This document shows positions 12,680 to 21,160 of a stretch of 64,000 nt of DNA, piece after piece (within the stretch, counting starts at the first letter, position 1; the number at the start of each line of letters is the position of its first letter). The notes under the pieces were generated by a model. It had not been told where the DNA came from and ran no database searches. It saw only the letters and a list, made by a program, of their open reading frames with translations. The DNA comes from Serratia quinivorans (GTDB taxonomy: Bacteria; Pseudomonadota; Gammaproteobacteria; Enterobacterales; Enterobacteriaceae). The stretch lies in the NCBI RefSeq assembly GCF_946227985.1, contig NZ_CAMKGL010000002.1:457266-521265 (forward strand), written 5' to 3'. The position numbers and the translations under genes were made by a program.

Positions 12680-13138
12680 ATGATAGGCAATTTTAAAAAT
12701 ATTTTTATCGCTATTCTTAGCGGTTTTTTTCTTACCTTAATGTTTCAAGCCAACAGCGCTCTGTCTGAACAAACCTCTTCTGTCGTCGCCTCGTGGGTGG
12801 CACACGGTATTGGCATGTTGAGTTCATTGCTGCTTATTCTATTATTTGTTAAAAAAAATCCTCAGGAATCGAATAATAAGCCACAGAAACGATCCTGGTG
12901 GCTCTATCTTGGCGGAATTCCCGGAGCCTTTACCGTCATTTTGGCGACGATGGCAATTAACGGTGGCATTCCTCTCTCCAGCACAATTTCTCTTGGCCTG
13001 GTTGGGCAATTATTATTCGGTTTTGTCTCAGATCACTTTGGTTTATTCGGCTCACAAAAACGAAGAATGACACGCAGTAGCCTGTATATCTCTGCTCTGA
13101 TTATTTCCGGCTGTTTTCTAATTATCTATAGCCTTTAG
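12680..13138 (+). CDS. Small DMT-family transporter (DUF606/YdcZ type), first subunit
   Basis: A 152-residue very hydrophobic protein with about five transmembrane helices (FIAILSGFFLTLMF, SWVAHGIGMLSSLLLILLF, LGGIPGAFTVILATMAI, SLGLVGQLLFGFVSDHFGLF and a C-terminal helix). This is the half-size DUF606 branch of the drug/metabolite transporter superfamily, in which two short paralogues are thought to pair. The ATG at 12680 has an AGG 9 bases upstream and follows the conserved N-terminus better than the in-frame ATG at 12662. It is 11 bases before a second gene of the same family and heads the cluster that contains the NRPS, so export of its product, or of an intermediate, is the likely role (inference). 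Confidence 0.8.
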   Translation: MIGNFKNIFIAILSGFFLTLMFQANSALSEQTSSVVASWVAHGIGMLSSLLLILLFVKKNPQESNNKPQKRSWWLYLGGIPGAFTVILATMAINGGIPLSSTISLGLVGQLLFGFVSDHFGLFGSQKRRMTRSSLYISALIISGCFLIIYSL

Positions 13139-13149
13139 GGAGCGATGAC

Positions 13150-13593
13150 GTGGATACGCTTATTTTTATTGCCCTGTTAAACGGGATGATTATTAGCTCT
13201 GCCAGGGTGATTAATGGCCAGCTGAGCGCCTCTATTGGCGCATTTCGCACCTCCTTATGGAATCACTCGGTGGGGTTCTTATTTCTGACCCTGATGGTGG
13301 CGGCGTTTTACTGGCAACAGCTAGGGCAGTTCCATTGGGCGCAAGTTCCGGCCTATGCCTGGATTGGTGGTGGGTGTGGCGCGCTGTTCGTGGCAACCAG
13401 CAGCTACGTGTTCCCCAAAATGGGGGCGCTGAATACTTCGGTATTAATTATTGGCGGTCAGATGTTCTCGGCCGTGCTGTTTGATGTGATTAATCAAGGT
13501 GGGCGCAGTCATCTCATTCAGCTATTGGGAGTGGCACTGATCACCCTTGGGATCATCCTATCGACACTCGAGAAATATCATCATGATAAATGA
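13150..13593 (+). CDS. Small DMT-family transporter (DUF606/YdcZ type), second subunit
   Basis: A 147-residue membrane protein beginning with GTG after TTAGGGAG. It has the DUF606 signature (IIS.ARVINGQLSASIGAFRTSLWNHSVGFLFL) and five predicted helices (LIFIALLNGMII, SVGFLFLTLMVAAFYW, AYAWIGGGCGALFVA, TSVLIIGGQMFSAVLFDVI, LIQLLGVALITLGIILS). With the preceding gene it probably forms a heterodimeric exporter with one half in each orientation. Its last 11 bases overlap the start of the questin-oxidase-like gene, which points to translational coupling with the biosynthetic genes. Confidence 0.82.
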   Translation: MDTLIFIALLNGMIISSARVINGQLSASIGAFRTSLWNHSVGFLFLTLMVAAFYWQQLGQFHWAQVPAYAWIGGGCGALFVATSSYVFPKMGALNTSVLIIGGQMFSAVLFDVINQGGRSHLIQLLGVALITLGIILSTLEKYHHDK

Positions 13594-14764
13594 ACTGTTA
13601 GATGATCAGCGATACGACATAGAGTTTAACGGGCATCTCACCAACCATGTTAAACATGCGGTTATCGCCTTGGCTGGATTGGGCGTGCCTGAGGAACGCA
13701 TCCTTTGGTATTACCGCCGCTATGCCGCCATGACGCCTTACGGCATGGGGTTGGAGCCACCCAGAAAAGCCAGGTATCAGGTTGACAGTGCGAACTGGCG
13801 TAGCCTGCTGGGCAAACGCAGCAGTTTTAGCGCCTATTGCGACTTTTTCCGGCAGCAGATACGTGAACAGGGTCGTGAACAGGTGCTTGCCAGCTACCTG
13901 CCGGAACTGATTGATGGTTGGGTGGGTTCGTTGACGCACGGCACCATTCATCTGGGCTGGGCGTTGCTGGCCGAGCATGAGGTGATGATCGTCGAAGGCT
14001 TGGCCTATATGGCCTATTCGTACGTACCCTGCCATCATCGACGCTCTCGATACGACCCTCGTCTTGCGGAGCCAGCGGTCTTTGACTCTGTGCTACGTTT
14101 GGCGAACGGCTGGCAGCAACGGCGGGAAGAAATGCTGGCCTGGCAGAGCGCAGTTATTGAAACGCCTGCTGAGGAAATCAAGGCGCGTATCCATCCTGAA
14201 TTACAGCGTTCCGGTCTGCAATATCGCATAGCCTGCGTGCTGGAGCAGGGCCATGAGGAGATTTATCGCCAGCCGGAGTGGCTGACGCAACAGAGCCTCG
14301 AGCAGGCCTGGGCGCAACTCTATCAGACGGTCACATTAATCTACCTGACCACTCCGGGAAATTTTCTGCTGCTTCACTTATTGACGTCATTGTTGGCCAT
14401 GGAACAAATCGCCGGGCATTTACCTGAGCAAGAAGCGCGCGAGGTGCTTTGTAGCTACTGGGTCGGGATGCAGTGCATGTTGTTTGCCACCGATAGTTTG
14501 GCTCACCCTGATAAGCTACAATCTCTCCAGCATCTTTATGCCGATGAATACGACGATATCCGCGATCCGCTATGGGAACGCGAGTGGCGGCAGCTCACCG
14601 CGCGAGCCGTGGAAGAGGAAGAGGAGCATAACCCAAAACTGGTTTATGTGATGAAACTGCTATGGTTGCGTACCAAATGCACCCTGTATCGTGCCACCGC
14701 ACATCAGTTCACCACAACTCCCCAATTGCCGCCGTCGTTTGAACATGCACCTAACCTGGAGTGA
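13583..14764 (+). CDS. Questin-oxidase-like protein (DUF4243 family)
   Basis: A 393-residue protein. The N-terminal NGHLTNHVKHAVIALAGLG (N16, H18, H22) and HGTIHLGWAL (H119, H123) are the His-rich signatures I associate with PF14027, the questin oxidase / former DUF4243 family. Fungal relatives (GedK, AflY) catalyse Baeyer-Villiger-type ring oxidations. The ATG at 13583 is used rather than 13547 because the longer version lies inside the transporter frame. From memory, a DUF4243 domain fused to a HAD phosphatase is part of the Streptomyces minimycin locus; here both domains occur as separate genes of one cluster. A role in oxidising the pyridine-type ring made by the NRPS is inferred. Confidence 0.75.
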   Translation: MINELLDDQRYDIEFNGHLTNHVKHAVIALAGLGVPEERILWYYRRYAAMTPYGMGLEPPRKARYQVDSANWRSLLGKRSSFSAYCDFFRQQIREQGREQVLASYLPELIDGWVGSLTHGTIHLGWALLAEHEVMIVEGLAYMAYSYVPCHHRRSRYDPRLAEPAVFDSVLRLANGWQQRREEMLAWQSAVIETPAEEIKARIHPELQRSGLQYRIACVLEQGHEEIYRQPEWLTQQSLEQAWAQLYQTVTLIYLTTPGNFLLLHLLTSLLAMEQIAGHLPEQEAREVLCSYWVGMQCMLFATDSLAHPDKLQSLQHLYADEYDDIRDPLWEREWRQLTARAVEEEEEHNPKLVYVMKLLWLRTKCTLYRATAHQFTTTPQLPPSFEHAPNLE

Positions 14765-14776
14765 GAGGTCAACAGA

Positions 14777-15193
14777 GTGAATAACAAGCCTGCTGCAAAG
14801 TTCATTGATAAATTAGGCTGGGTTTATATCCAGGATAAAAAAGTCCTGATGGCTCGTTCGTATAACAAGGAGACGTTTTATATTCCCGGCGGCAAACGGG
14901 AAATAGGAGAGAGCGATCGAGACGCTTTGACCCGAGAAATTAAAGAAGAACTTTCCGTCGATTTAATTAATGACAGTATTATTTCACTGGGCGAATTCCA
15001 TGGGCAAGCCGATGGTAAACCTGCAGGCGTGATGGTGAAGATACATTGTTTTTCTGCCGATTTCAGCGGTGAAATCAAAGCCAATGCCGAAATAGAAGAG
15101 ATTTCCTGGTTAACCCATGCGGACTGCTATCGCTGTTCCGAAGTTGCGGTAAAAGTATTGAACGAGCTCAAGGAAATACACCTTATCGACTGA
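14777..15193 (+). CDS. Nudix hydrolase
   Basis: A 138-residue protein with a complete Nudix box: G39, E45, then REIKEEL at 53-59 (pattern G x5 E x7 REU x EE), where the EE pair binds Mg2+. The FYIPGGKRE approach to the box is typical. GTG start after GAGAGG, 12 bases behind the questin-oxidase-like gene. Nudix enzymes cleave nucleoside diphosphates linked to another group. In this cluster it could destroy toxic phosphorylated analogues of the product or trim a pathway intermediate; the substrate cannot be told from sequence. No transmembrane or signal segment. Confidence 0.85.
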   Translation: MNNKPAAKFIDKLGWVYIQDKKVLMARSYNKETFYIPGGKREIGESDRDALTREIKEELSVDLINDSIISLGEFHGQADGKPAGVMVKIHCFSADFSGEIKANAEIEEISWLTHADCYRCSEVAVKVLNELKEIHLID

Positions 15194-15320
15194 TGATTAC
15201 CTGTTGATATTGATAAGTTACAGACTGACTTTTATTTTTAATCGATATAAGCCTTCCTTTCACCCAAGCCGGTGAAGGGCGGTGCTTATGCATCTATTAC
15301 TCTGTTAAAAGAACAAGGTT

Positions 15321-15971
15321 ATGAAACTTTCTAATATTCATCTGCTGGCCCCAAGTCATTATCTTACTTATTTACACACTCAAATCCGTAATAAGCAGGC
15401 GGAGCACGCCTGCTTTGAATATTATAGCGATCAATTGCTGCGCCAACTGCTGGTGCAGGCCGCCGCATTACTGCCGTATGAAAAACATGAGGTGATTACG
15501 CCAATTGGCGAAACCTACACGGGGCTAAAACTTGCCCGTGGTATTTGCGGCGTTTCGGTGATCCGCGCCGGGGAAAGTTTTGAGGGTGAGTATCGCAGAA
15601 TGTTTAGCGGCCAGCCGATAGGCAAAATACTTATTCAACGCAATCCGCAAAGCAAGCTGCCAAAATATTTCTACTCTCATTTCCCCGACGACATTGCCGA
15701 ACGCGCCGTGTTGCTATTTGAACCTATGCTGGCCACGGGCGGATCGCTGATCATGGCAATCGAAACGCTGTTGGAGCAAGGCGTGCCGGTGGAAAATATC
15801 TATGTTGTTAATGTATTGGCATCGCCGGTAGGGGTCGATCGTTTGTTTACCCGCTTCCCGGCCATCCAACTGGTGACGTCGTCCATTGAGCAGGGACTCT
15901 CGGATCAGGCCTTTATGAAACCGGGGATCGGCGACTTCGGTGACCGTTATTTTGGTACCCGGCACGGGTAA
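15321..15971 (+). CDS. Uracil phosphoribosyltransferase-like enzyme
   Basis: A 216-residue type I phosphoribosyltransferase. The PRPP-binding loop EPMLATGGS (E134-S143) and the uracil-binding C-terminal motif GIGDFGDRYFGT match UPRTases; GVSVIRAGESFEGEYRRM resembles the eukaryotic-type RAGE segment more than E. coli Upp (RAGLGM). It is therefore not the housekeeping upp gene, which in E. coli sits with uraA. A 127-base gap with a small CCTTTCACC/GGTGAAGG hairpin separates it from the Nudix gene. In the cluster it may attach or remove a phosphoribosyl group on a uracil-like ring, or protect the host by handling the analogue base. The function is inferred. Confidence 0.82.
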   Translation: MKLSNIHLLAPSHYLTYLHTQIRNKQAEHACFEYYSDQLLRQLLVQAAALLPYEKHEVITPIGETYTGLKLARGICGVSVIRAGESFEGEYRRMFSGQPIGKILIQRNPQSKLPKYFYSHFPDDIAERAVLLFEPMLATGGSLIMAIETLLEQGVPVENIYVVNVLASPVGVDRLFTRFPAIQLVTSSIEQGLSDQAFMKPGIGDFGDRYFGTRHG

Positions 15972-15994
15972 TTAAACTCTACAAAGGAAAAAAC

Positions 15995-16219
15995 ATGCCG
16001 CACGTGAAAATTCAGCACTTTCCGCAGGTGCTTTCCCAAACCGCCAAGAATGCTTTGGCAGAGGAGATAACGCGGGCTATTACGCAAGCATTACAGTGCG
16101 ATGCCGGTGTCGTTTCCATTGCAATAGAGCAGGTGTCTGCCGATGACTGGCAGACGCAGGTTTATCGCCCGGAAATAGAAAATAAAAAAGACTGTTTAAT
16201 TAAAGTCCCTAATTACTGA
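15995..16219 (+). CDS. 4-oxalocrotonate tautomerase-family protein
   Basis: A 74-residue product starting MPHVKIQHFPQVLS. After methionine removal Pro1, the catalytic base of the 4-OT family, is at the N-terminus. The pattern resembles E. coli PptA (MPHIDIKCFPREL, ending in LIK.P.Y). AAAGGAAA precedes the ATG. It lies 23 bases after the phosphoribosyltransferase gene and 20 before the HAD gene, so it is cotranscribed. A keto-enol tautomerisation of the dioxo-ring intermediate is a reasonable guess, but not shown. Confidence 0.82.
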   Translation: MPHVKIQHFPQVLSQTAKNALAEEITRAITQALQCDAGVVSIAIEQVSADDWQTQVYRPEIENKKDCLIKVPNY

Positions 16220-16239
16220 CCTTCAAGAAGATGACATCT

Positions 16240-16932
16240 ATGAAACCTGAACTCCGAGTCATTATGTTTGACCTTGACGGTACCCTTTTTGATACGGCGA
16301 GAGCGATAGTGTCTGCCTTTCGTGCCACCTTTCAACAACTGCAGTTACCACAACCGGCCGATGATGAGCTGATCCGTGAAACGATAGGCCTGCCGTTGGA
16401 GCGTGCCTTTGCACAATTGCTGTCTCAGGAGGCCGATGGGCGGGCAGTGGCTGACTGCGTAGCGGAGTATCAACGGCAGTTTCAGACGCTGATTTTACCC
16501 ATGGCGGCTTCGCTGCTATTTCCTGGCGTCGCTGCGGGCCTGCAACAGTTGAAAGAAGCCGGTTTTCATCTGGCAGTGACCACCAATAAGTTCGCACGCA
16601 GTGCAAATTCGCTATTGGCGGCGGCGGGCATTGCTCCGCTGTTTGATGTGGTGGTTTGTGCCGACCAGGTGACGGAGAAAAAACCGGCGCCGGAGTCCGG
16701 CAACAAAATCCTGGATCACTATCAGGTCAGAGCGATCGAGGCGGTGATGGTGGGGGATACTACGCACGACATATTGATGGCTCATCAGGTTGGCTGTCAG
16801 GTGATCGCGGTGGATTATGGTATCCAAAATCGTAAGGTACTGGCCGCGGCCGAGCCCAGCATTATTGTAAGCTCTTTTGCCGCCGTGGTTGACTGGTGCC
16901 GGCACAGAGAGGTTAGTCGCGTAGCAGGCTAG
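16240..16932 (+). CDS. HAD-family phosphatase (IndB-like)
   Basis: A 230-residue HAD hydrolase of the phosphoglycolate-phosphatase type. Motif I FDLDGT (D11 nucleophile, D13 acid/base), motif II TTNK, motif III KKPAPE and motif IV VGDTTHD (D173) are all present, and a helical cap lies between motifs I and II. The ATG at 16240 is favoured over 16231 because AAGAAG is then at normal spacing. Indigoidine loci in other bacteria contain a HAD phosphatase (IndB) next to a PsuG-like protein and the NRPS, as here. Likely role: removing the 5'-phosphate from a ribosylated product. Confidence 0.85.
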   Translation: MKPELRVIMFDLDGTLFDTARAIVSAFRATFQQLQLPQPADDELIRETIGLPLERAFAQLLSQEADGRAVADCVAEYQRQFQTLILPMAASLLFPGVAAGLQQLKEAGFHLAVTTNKFARSANSLLAAAGIAPLFDVVVCADQVTEKKPAPESGNKILDHYQVRAIEAVMVGDTTHDILMAHQVGCQVIAVDYGIQNRKVLAAAEPSIIVSSFAAVVDWCRHREVSRVAG

Positions 16933-17323
16933 CAGCAGCAAAGGAATTACTGGTTATTCAGGGCCGCAGACAGCGCTATTTCTTAATGGTGAAAGTTTAC
17001 GGGCGATAAATATCGCCATGCTTACACTGATAACGTAATTAGCGCCATGACGAATAAATAGATCCAAAGGATATGGGCAAAAAGTCGCTCAGGCTCATGC
17101 CTGCGAAAAAATGACGTCAGTTGTAATCTGCCAACTGACAACTATTAACTCTGAAAGAGGGTGAGTGCCGAAAAGTTGTATGGATAACGACAGTAATGAC
17201 AACGACAGATATCCCTAATTGTATAAGGTTGGGCAATTCCCTGAATGGGAAGTGCTGCTAAAGCACGTCGTCATTACAACCCTACCGGGATCCTTGCAAA
17301 TGTGAGGCGTTCATAGAGTAAAA
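16933..17323 (+). promoter_or_regulatory. Intergenic region before the NRPS gene, with operator-like inverted repeat
   Basis: A stretch of 391 bases without a gene. It contains a perfect inverted repeat GTCAGTTG-N8-CAACTGAC at 17116-17139, a smaller CAGGC/GCCTG hairpin near 17090, and a GTGCT/AGCAC hairpin near 17255. TATAAG at 17222-17227 could be a -10, but I find no well-spaced -35. The size and palindrome suggest the NRPS-psuG pair has its own promoter under a dimeric regulator. No regulator gene lies in the cluster. Confidence 0.45.
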
Positions 17324-20300
17324 ATGGATATTTCGGCGGGACTATTTGAACAGTTGGCTCAACACTATAGCCAGCAACCCGAAGCCATAGCGGTACAGGA
17401 CGCGGACGGCGTACTGAATTATCGCGACTTCTGCCATCATGTTTTCAGTATTGCCTCCTGTTTGCGGCAGCGGGCTAGAACAGACAGCGTTTGTATCGGT
17501 TTATTCTGCGAGCCTTCCACTATTGTGGTAAGCGGCGCCTGGGGGATTTTGGCCAGCGGCTATGCTTATTTACCTTTGGCGCCAGAATATCCCGATGAGC
17601 GGCTGCGTTATATGATTGCCGACTCTGCGGTAAAAGTTATTTTTTGCCAGTATCATCTCAAAGAAAAATTGCAAACGCTGATCGGGGCCGATGTCACGAT
17701 TATTACCGACAATGACATTCCTTATCTTTCTGACTTACCCGAAGCAGCTTTTGACATTGCTGATGCCAGCGATACCGCGCGGCTGGCCTATGTCATTTAC
17801 ACCTCCGGCAGTTCGGGCAAACCGAAAGGCGTAATGGTCAACTACCCTAATATTTCCCGTCATATGCATTACCTGACCGGTCGTTTCGCTTTTGGCGCAC
17901 ACAGCAAAATTTTGCAGAAAACGCCCATGAGCTTTGATGCGGCACAGTGGGAGATCCTGGCGCCGGCGATGGGATGTTCGCTGGTGATGGCACCAAAGGA
18001 TTGCTACCGCGATCCGGATATGATGGTGATGACATTGCTGCGTCATCAAATCACCAGTCTGCAATGCGTCCCGACGCTGCTGCAAGCGCTGGTCGAGCAG
18101 CCACTGTTGCAGGATTGCCAGGCGCTAACCCAGGTCTTTTGCGGCGGCGAAATATTGACGCGTAACCTGGCGCGGCAGTTCTTTCAGTGTCTGCCGCAGG
18201 CCGGCCTGGTCAACCTGTATGGTCCAACGGAATGTACCATCAATGCGTCGGTGCACGAGGTTGAGAAAGAGGGGCTGGAACAGTCGCCGGACGCCGTTTC
18301 AATTGGCAGGCCGGTGGTGGATACCGCGTTTTATGTACTTGATGCGCACCGTCAGCCGGTGGCCGAGGGCGAGAAAGGCGAGCTGTACATTTCCGGTGTG
18401 CAGGTGGCCAATGGCTATTTGCAGCGTCCCGAGTTGACGGCTGAACGATTTCTGACGAATCCGTTTACCACTGCGGCCGAACATGCGCGTATGTATCGCA
18501 CCGGCGATGTGGTTTACCGGGATAGCCTCGGCGATTACCACTTTTCCGGCCGGGCCGATAACCAGATTAAACTGCGTGGCTACCGTATCGAGCTCGATGA
18601 AATTCGCCTGGCGATTGAGCGTCACCTCTGGGTGAAAAGGGCGGCGGTGATGGTCAATGAGGATGAGCGAACCCACTATCAAAACCTGATCGCCTGCGTC
18701 GAGTTGGACTCGCAGCATGCGGTGTTGATGGATCAGGGTGTCCATGGCGAGCATCATCAATCCAAGGCCAGTCGGCAACAGGTTAAAGCTCAGCTGTCCA
18801 ATGCGGGGTGCCGCAGCGAGGAGGAGTGTCGGGCATTGCCCGCGATCGCGCTTGGCGGCGCACAGGCTACAGCGCAGCAAAGCTATCGGGCTTTCAGCCG
18901 CAAAAGTTACCGTTTCTTTGAAGGGACGACGCGGGTCACCGAGGCGCAATTATTGTCGATCCTGGGGCGTAGCCCGCGCGCCGTATTAGCGAGTGAGCTG
19001 CATGCGCTGTCGGCGGAGGATTTTGGCGCGCTGCTGCGTAACTTTGGCCAGTTCGCCAGTGAAAAACGTTTGTTGCCCAAATACGCCTATGCATCGCCGG
19101 GGGCGTTGTATTCGGTTCAGATGTATCTCGAACTTCACCGCATGTGTGACTGGCCGGCGGGGATCTATTATTACCACCCTGTACACCACCGCTTGTATTG
19201 CGTATGCGAACTGCCTGAACAGGCAACGGCGAGCCTTAAAATCCATTTTATCGGCAAACGCGCGGCCATCGATCAGGTTTATCAGAACAATATTCAAGAG
19301 GTTCTGGAGATGGAGGCGGGTCATATGTTGGGGCTATTCGATGAACTGTTGCCGGAATATGGCCTGCAGGTCATCAACGGTGCCAAACCGGAGGCATTGC
19401 CACAGTGGTATGACGGAGCCGCAACTGACTATTATTTTGGCGATTACCGCATTCAGCCTGCCAATATGGAGGCCGTTGTCGAGCATCCGGAATTTTTTGT
19501 CCAGGTGCATGCGCAGGGCGTCGCCGATATGTCTCCTGGGCTGTACCACTATCGCCAGGGAGCGCTGCATTTTATGGATGAGGAGATCCTGGCACGCCAC
19601 CACGTTATCGCCATCAATCAGCAGGTCTATCAACGTGCGGGCTTTGGCATCATGCTGGTGAACAACCATGCCGATGCTCTGGGGCATTACATTATGCTGG
19701 GGCGTGCGCTGCATCGCCTGCAAGCCAATCCGCTGGGGCTGGGGATGATGTCGGCCGGCTATAGCTCGAAAAGCGGGCACGACTTGCCTGCCGCAAAGGC
19801 GATGAGGGCGCTGTTGACTCGCCACGGGTTACCGATGCAGAGCTGCTATTTCTGTATCGGCGGCCCGCTCAGCCAGTCGCAGCTGTGCCATGACGGCATG
19901 GATGAGGATCGGGTGCATATGCAAGGGCCAACCGAAATGCTGAAAGCCGATCTAGCCGTACAGTTGCCACAATATATGATCCCGAACCGCGTGCTGGTCA
20001 TGGACAAACTGCCGCTAATGGCCAACGGTAAGGTCGACCAACAAACGCTTAATCGCATGTATGCTTGCCAACTCAATACCGAAAAGCCGCTCCTGAGTCC
20101 AGAGGGCGAATTGCAACAGCGTTTGGCCGAAATCTGGTGTCGGGTCATGAAGTGGGAAAGGGTCTCTGCGGATGATGATTTCTTTGAAAGCGGGGGTAAC
20201 TCACTCACTGCAGTGATGTTTATCAACCAGGTAAACAAAGCGCTCGATATTAAATTGCCGATGCAGATCCTGTTCCAAACGCCGAACATCGTTGCTTTGG

Positions 20301-21160
20301 CCGACTGGATAGAACGCAATGCCTATCTCGCGCCACAGCTATCGCGCTTGGTGCCCTTTAATCGACAACAGGCACCGGCGATTTTCTGCTGGCCAGGTCT
20401 GGGAGGCTATCCACTAAGTCTGAAAGCGCTGGGAGAGAGCCTGAGTCAGGCGCGTGGCTTTTATGGCGTGCAAGCGCTGGGAATTAACGAAGGGGAGCTG
20501 CCGCTGGAGTCCATTCAGCAGATGGCGGCGGCCGATATCGTGCAAATCCGGCGCTTGCAGCCCCACGGGCCCTATACGTTGTGGGGATACTCGTTCGGCG
20601 CACGCGTGGCTTTTGAAGCGGCCTACCAGTTGGAGGCCGAAGGGCAGGAAGTGGAGGCGCTGTATCTGATTGCTCCCGGTTCGCCGAAAACGCAATTTGA
20701 CCGAGAGCAAGAGGGTAACCAACAGGTCAGTTTCACCAACCCGGTGTTTGTGGCGATTTTATTTTCCGTTTTTGCCCGCCAGGTGGAGGGACCCTTGCTT
20801 GAACGCTGTCTGTCAGAGTGTCGCGAAGAGGGGGATTTTGTGCGTTTTATTTGCCGCTGTTTCCCACAGCTTCAGGTGGAACTGGTGGCGCGGATCATTG
20901 AGATCGTCAAGCAAACCTATGCCTTCGGTTATAACTTCGAGGAATTGCAGCAACGCCAGGTTCGGGCGCCGGTGACCGTTATTAAAGCGGCCGGTGACCA
21001 TTATTCCCAACTTGAAAACTCACCGGCCCTGCAGGCCAATCCGCCGCGGGTGATCTCGCTGGCGGTGGACCATTACCAGCTGCTGCTGCCTGAAGGTGTC
21101 GCGCAACTGCAAGCGGCGTTGTTTCCCTCTGTTTCCGTTAATGTGATAAGTGAGTCATGA
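17324..21160 (+). CDS. Single-module NRPS, indigoidine-synthetase type (A-Ox-T-TE)
   Basis: A 1278-residue enzyme with the length and domain order of indigoidine synthetases (BpsA, IndC). The adenylation domain has A3 YTSGSSGKPKG (from residue 159), A5 NLYGPTE (297) and A8 GRADNQIKLRGYRIE (409). Between A8 and A10 (NGKVD, 901) lies an inserted FMN-dependent nitroreductase-like oxidase (about 500-880; FSRKSYRFFEG and LPKYAYASPGALYSVQ). A carrier domain follows with GGNSL (phosphopantetheine Ser960) and a thioesterase with GYSFG (Ser1090). Relatives activate L-glutamine, cyclise it to a glutarimide and oxidise it to the 3-amino-dioxopyridine that dimerises to blue indigoidine. The specificity code was not derived. 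No phosphopantetheinyl transferase is nearby, so a chromosomal one must serve it. Confidence 0.9.
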   Translation: MDISAGLFEQLAQHYSQQPEAIAVQDADGVLNYRDFCHHVFSIASCLRQRARTDSVCIGLFCEPSTIVVSGAWGILASGYAYLPLAPEYPDERLRYMIADSAVKVIFCQYHLKEKLQTLIGADVTIITDNDIPYLSDLPEAAFDIADASDTARLAYVIYTSGSSGKPKGVMVNYPNISRHMHYLTGRFAFGAHSKILQKTPMSFDAAQWEILAPAMGCSLVMAPKDCYRDPDMMVMTLLRHQITSLQCVPTLLQALVEQPLLQDCQALTQVFCGGEILTRNLARQFFQCLPQAGLVNLYGPTECTINASVHEVEKEGLEQSPDAVSIGRPVVDTAFYVLDAHRQPVAEGEKGELYISGVQVANGYLQRPELTAERFLTNPFTTAAEHARMYRTGDVVYRDSLGDYHFSGRADNQIKLRGYRIELDEIRLAIERHLWVKRAAVMVNEDERTHYQNLIACVELDSQHAVLMDQGVHGEHHQSKASRQQVKAQLSNAGCRSEEECRALPAIALGGAQATAQQSYRAFSRKSYRFFEGTTRVTEAQLLSILGRSPRAVLASELHALSAEDFGALLRNFGQFASEKRLLPKYAYASPGALYSVQMYLELHRMCDWPAGIYYYHPVHHRLYCVCELPEQATASLKIHFIGKRAAIDQVYQNNIQEVLEMEAGHMLGLFDELLPEYGLQVINGAKPEALPQWYDGAATDYYFGDYRIQPANMEAVVEHPEFFVQVHAQGVADMSPGLYHYRQGALHFMDEEILARHHVIAINQQVYQRAGFGIMLVNNHADALGHYIMLGRALHRLQANPLGLGMMSAGYSSKSGHDLPAAKAMRALLTRHGLPMQSCYFCIGGPLSQSQLCHDGMDEDRVHMQGPTEMLKADLAVQLPQYMIPNRVLVMDKLPLMANGKVDQQTLNRMYACQLNTEKPLLSPEGELQQRLAEIWCRVMKWERVSADDDFFESGGNSLTAVMFINQVNKALDIKLPMQILFQTPNIVALADWIERNAYLAPQLSRLVPFNRQQAPAIFCWPGLGGYPLSLKALGESLSQARGFYGVQALGINEGELPLESIQQMAAADIVQIRRLQPHGPYTLWGYSFGARVAFEAAYQLEAEGQEVEALYLIAPGSPKTQFDREQEGNQQVSFTNPVFVAILFSVFARQVEGPLLERCLSECREEGDFVRFICRCFPQLQVELVARIIEIVKQTYAFGYNFEELQQRQVRAPVTVIKAAGDHYSQLENSPALQANPPRVISLAVDHYQLLLPEGVAQLQAALFPSVSVNVISES

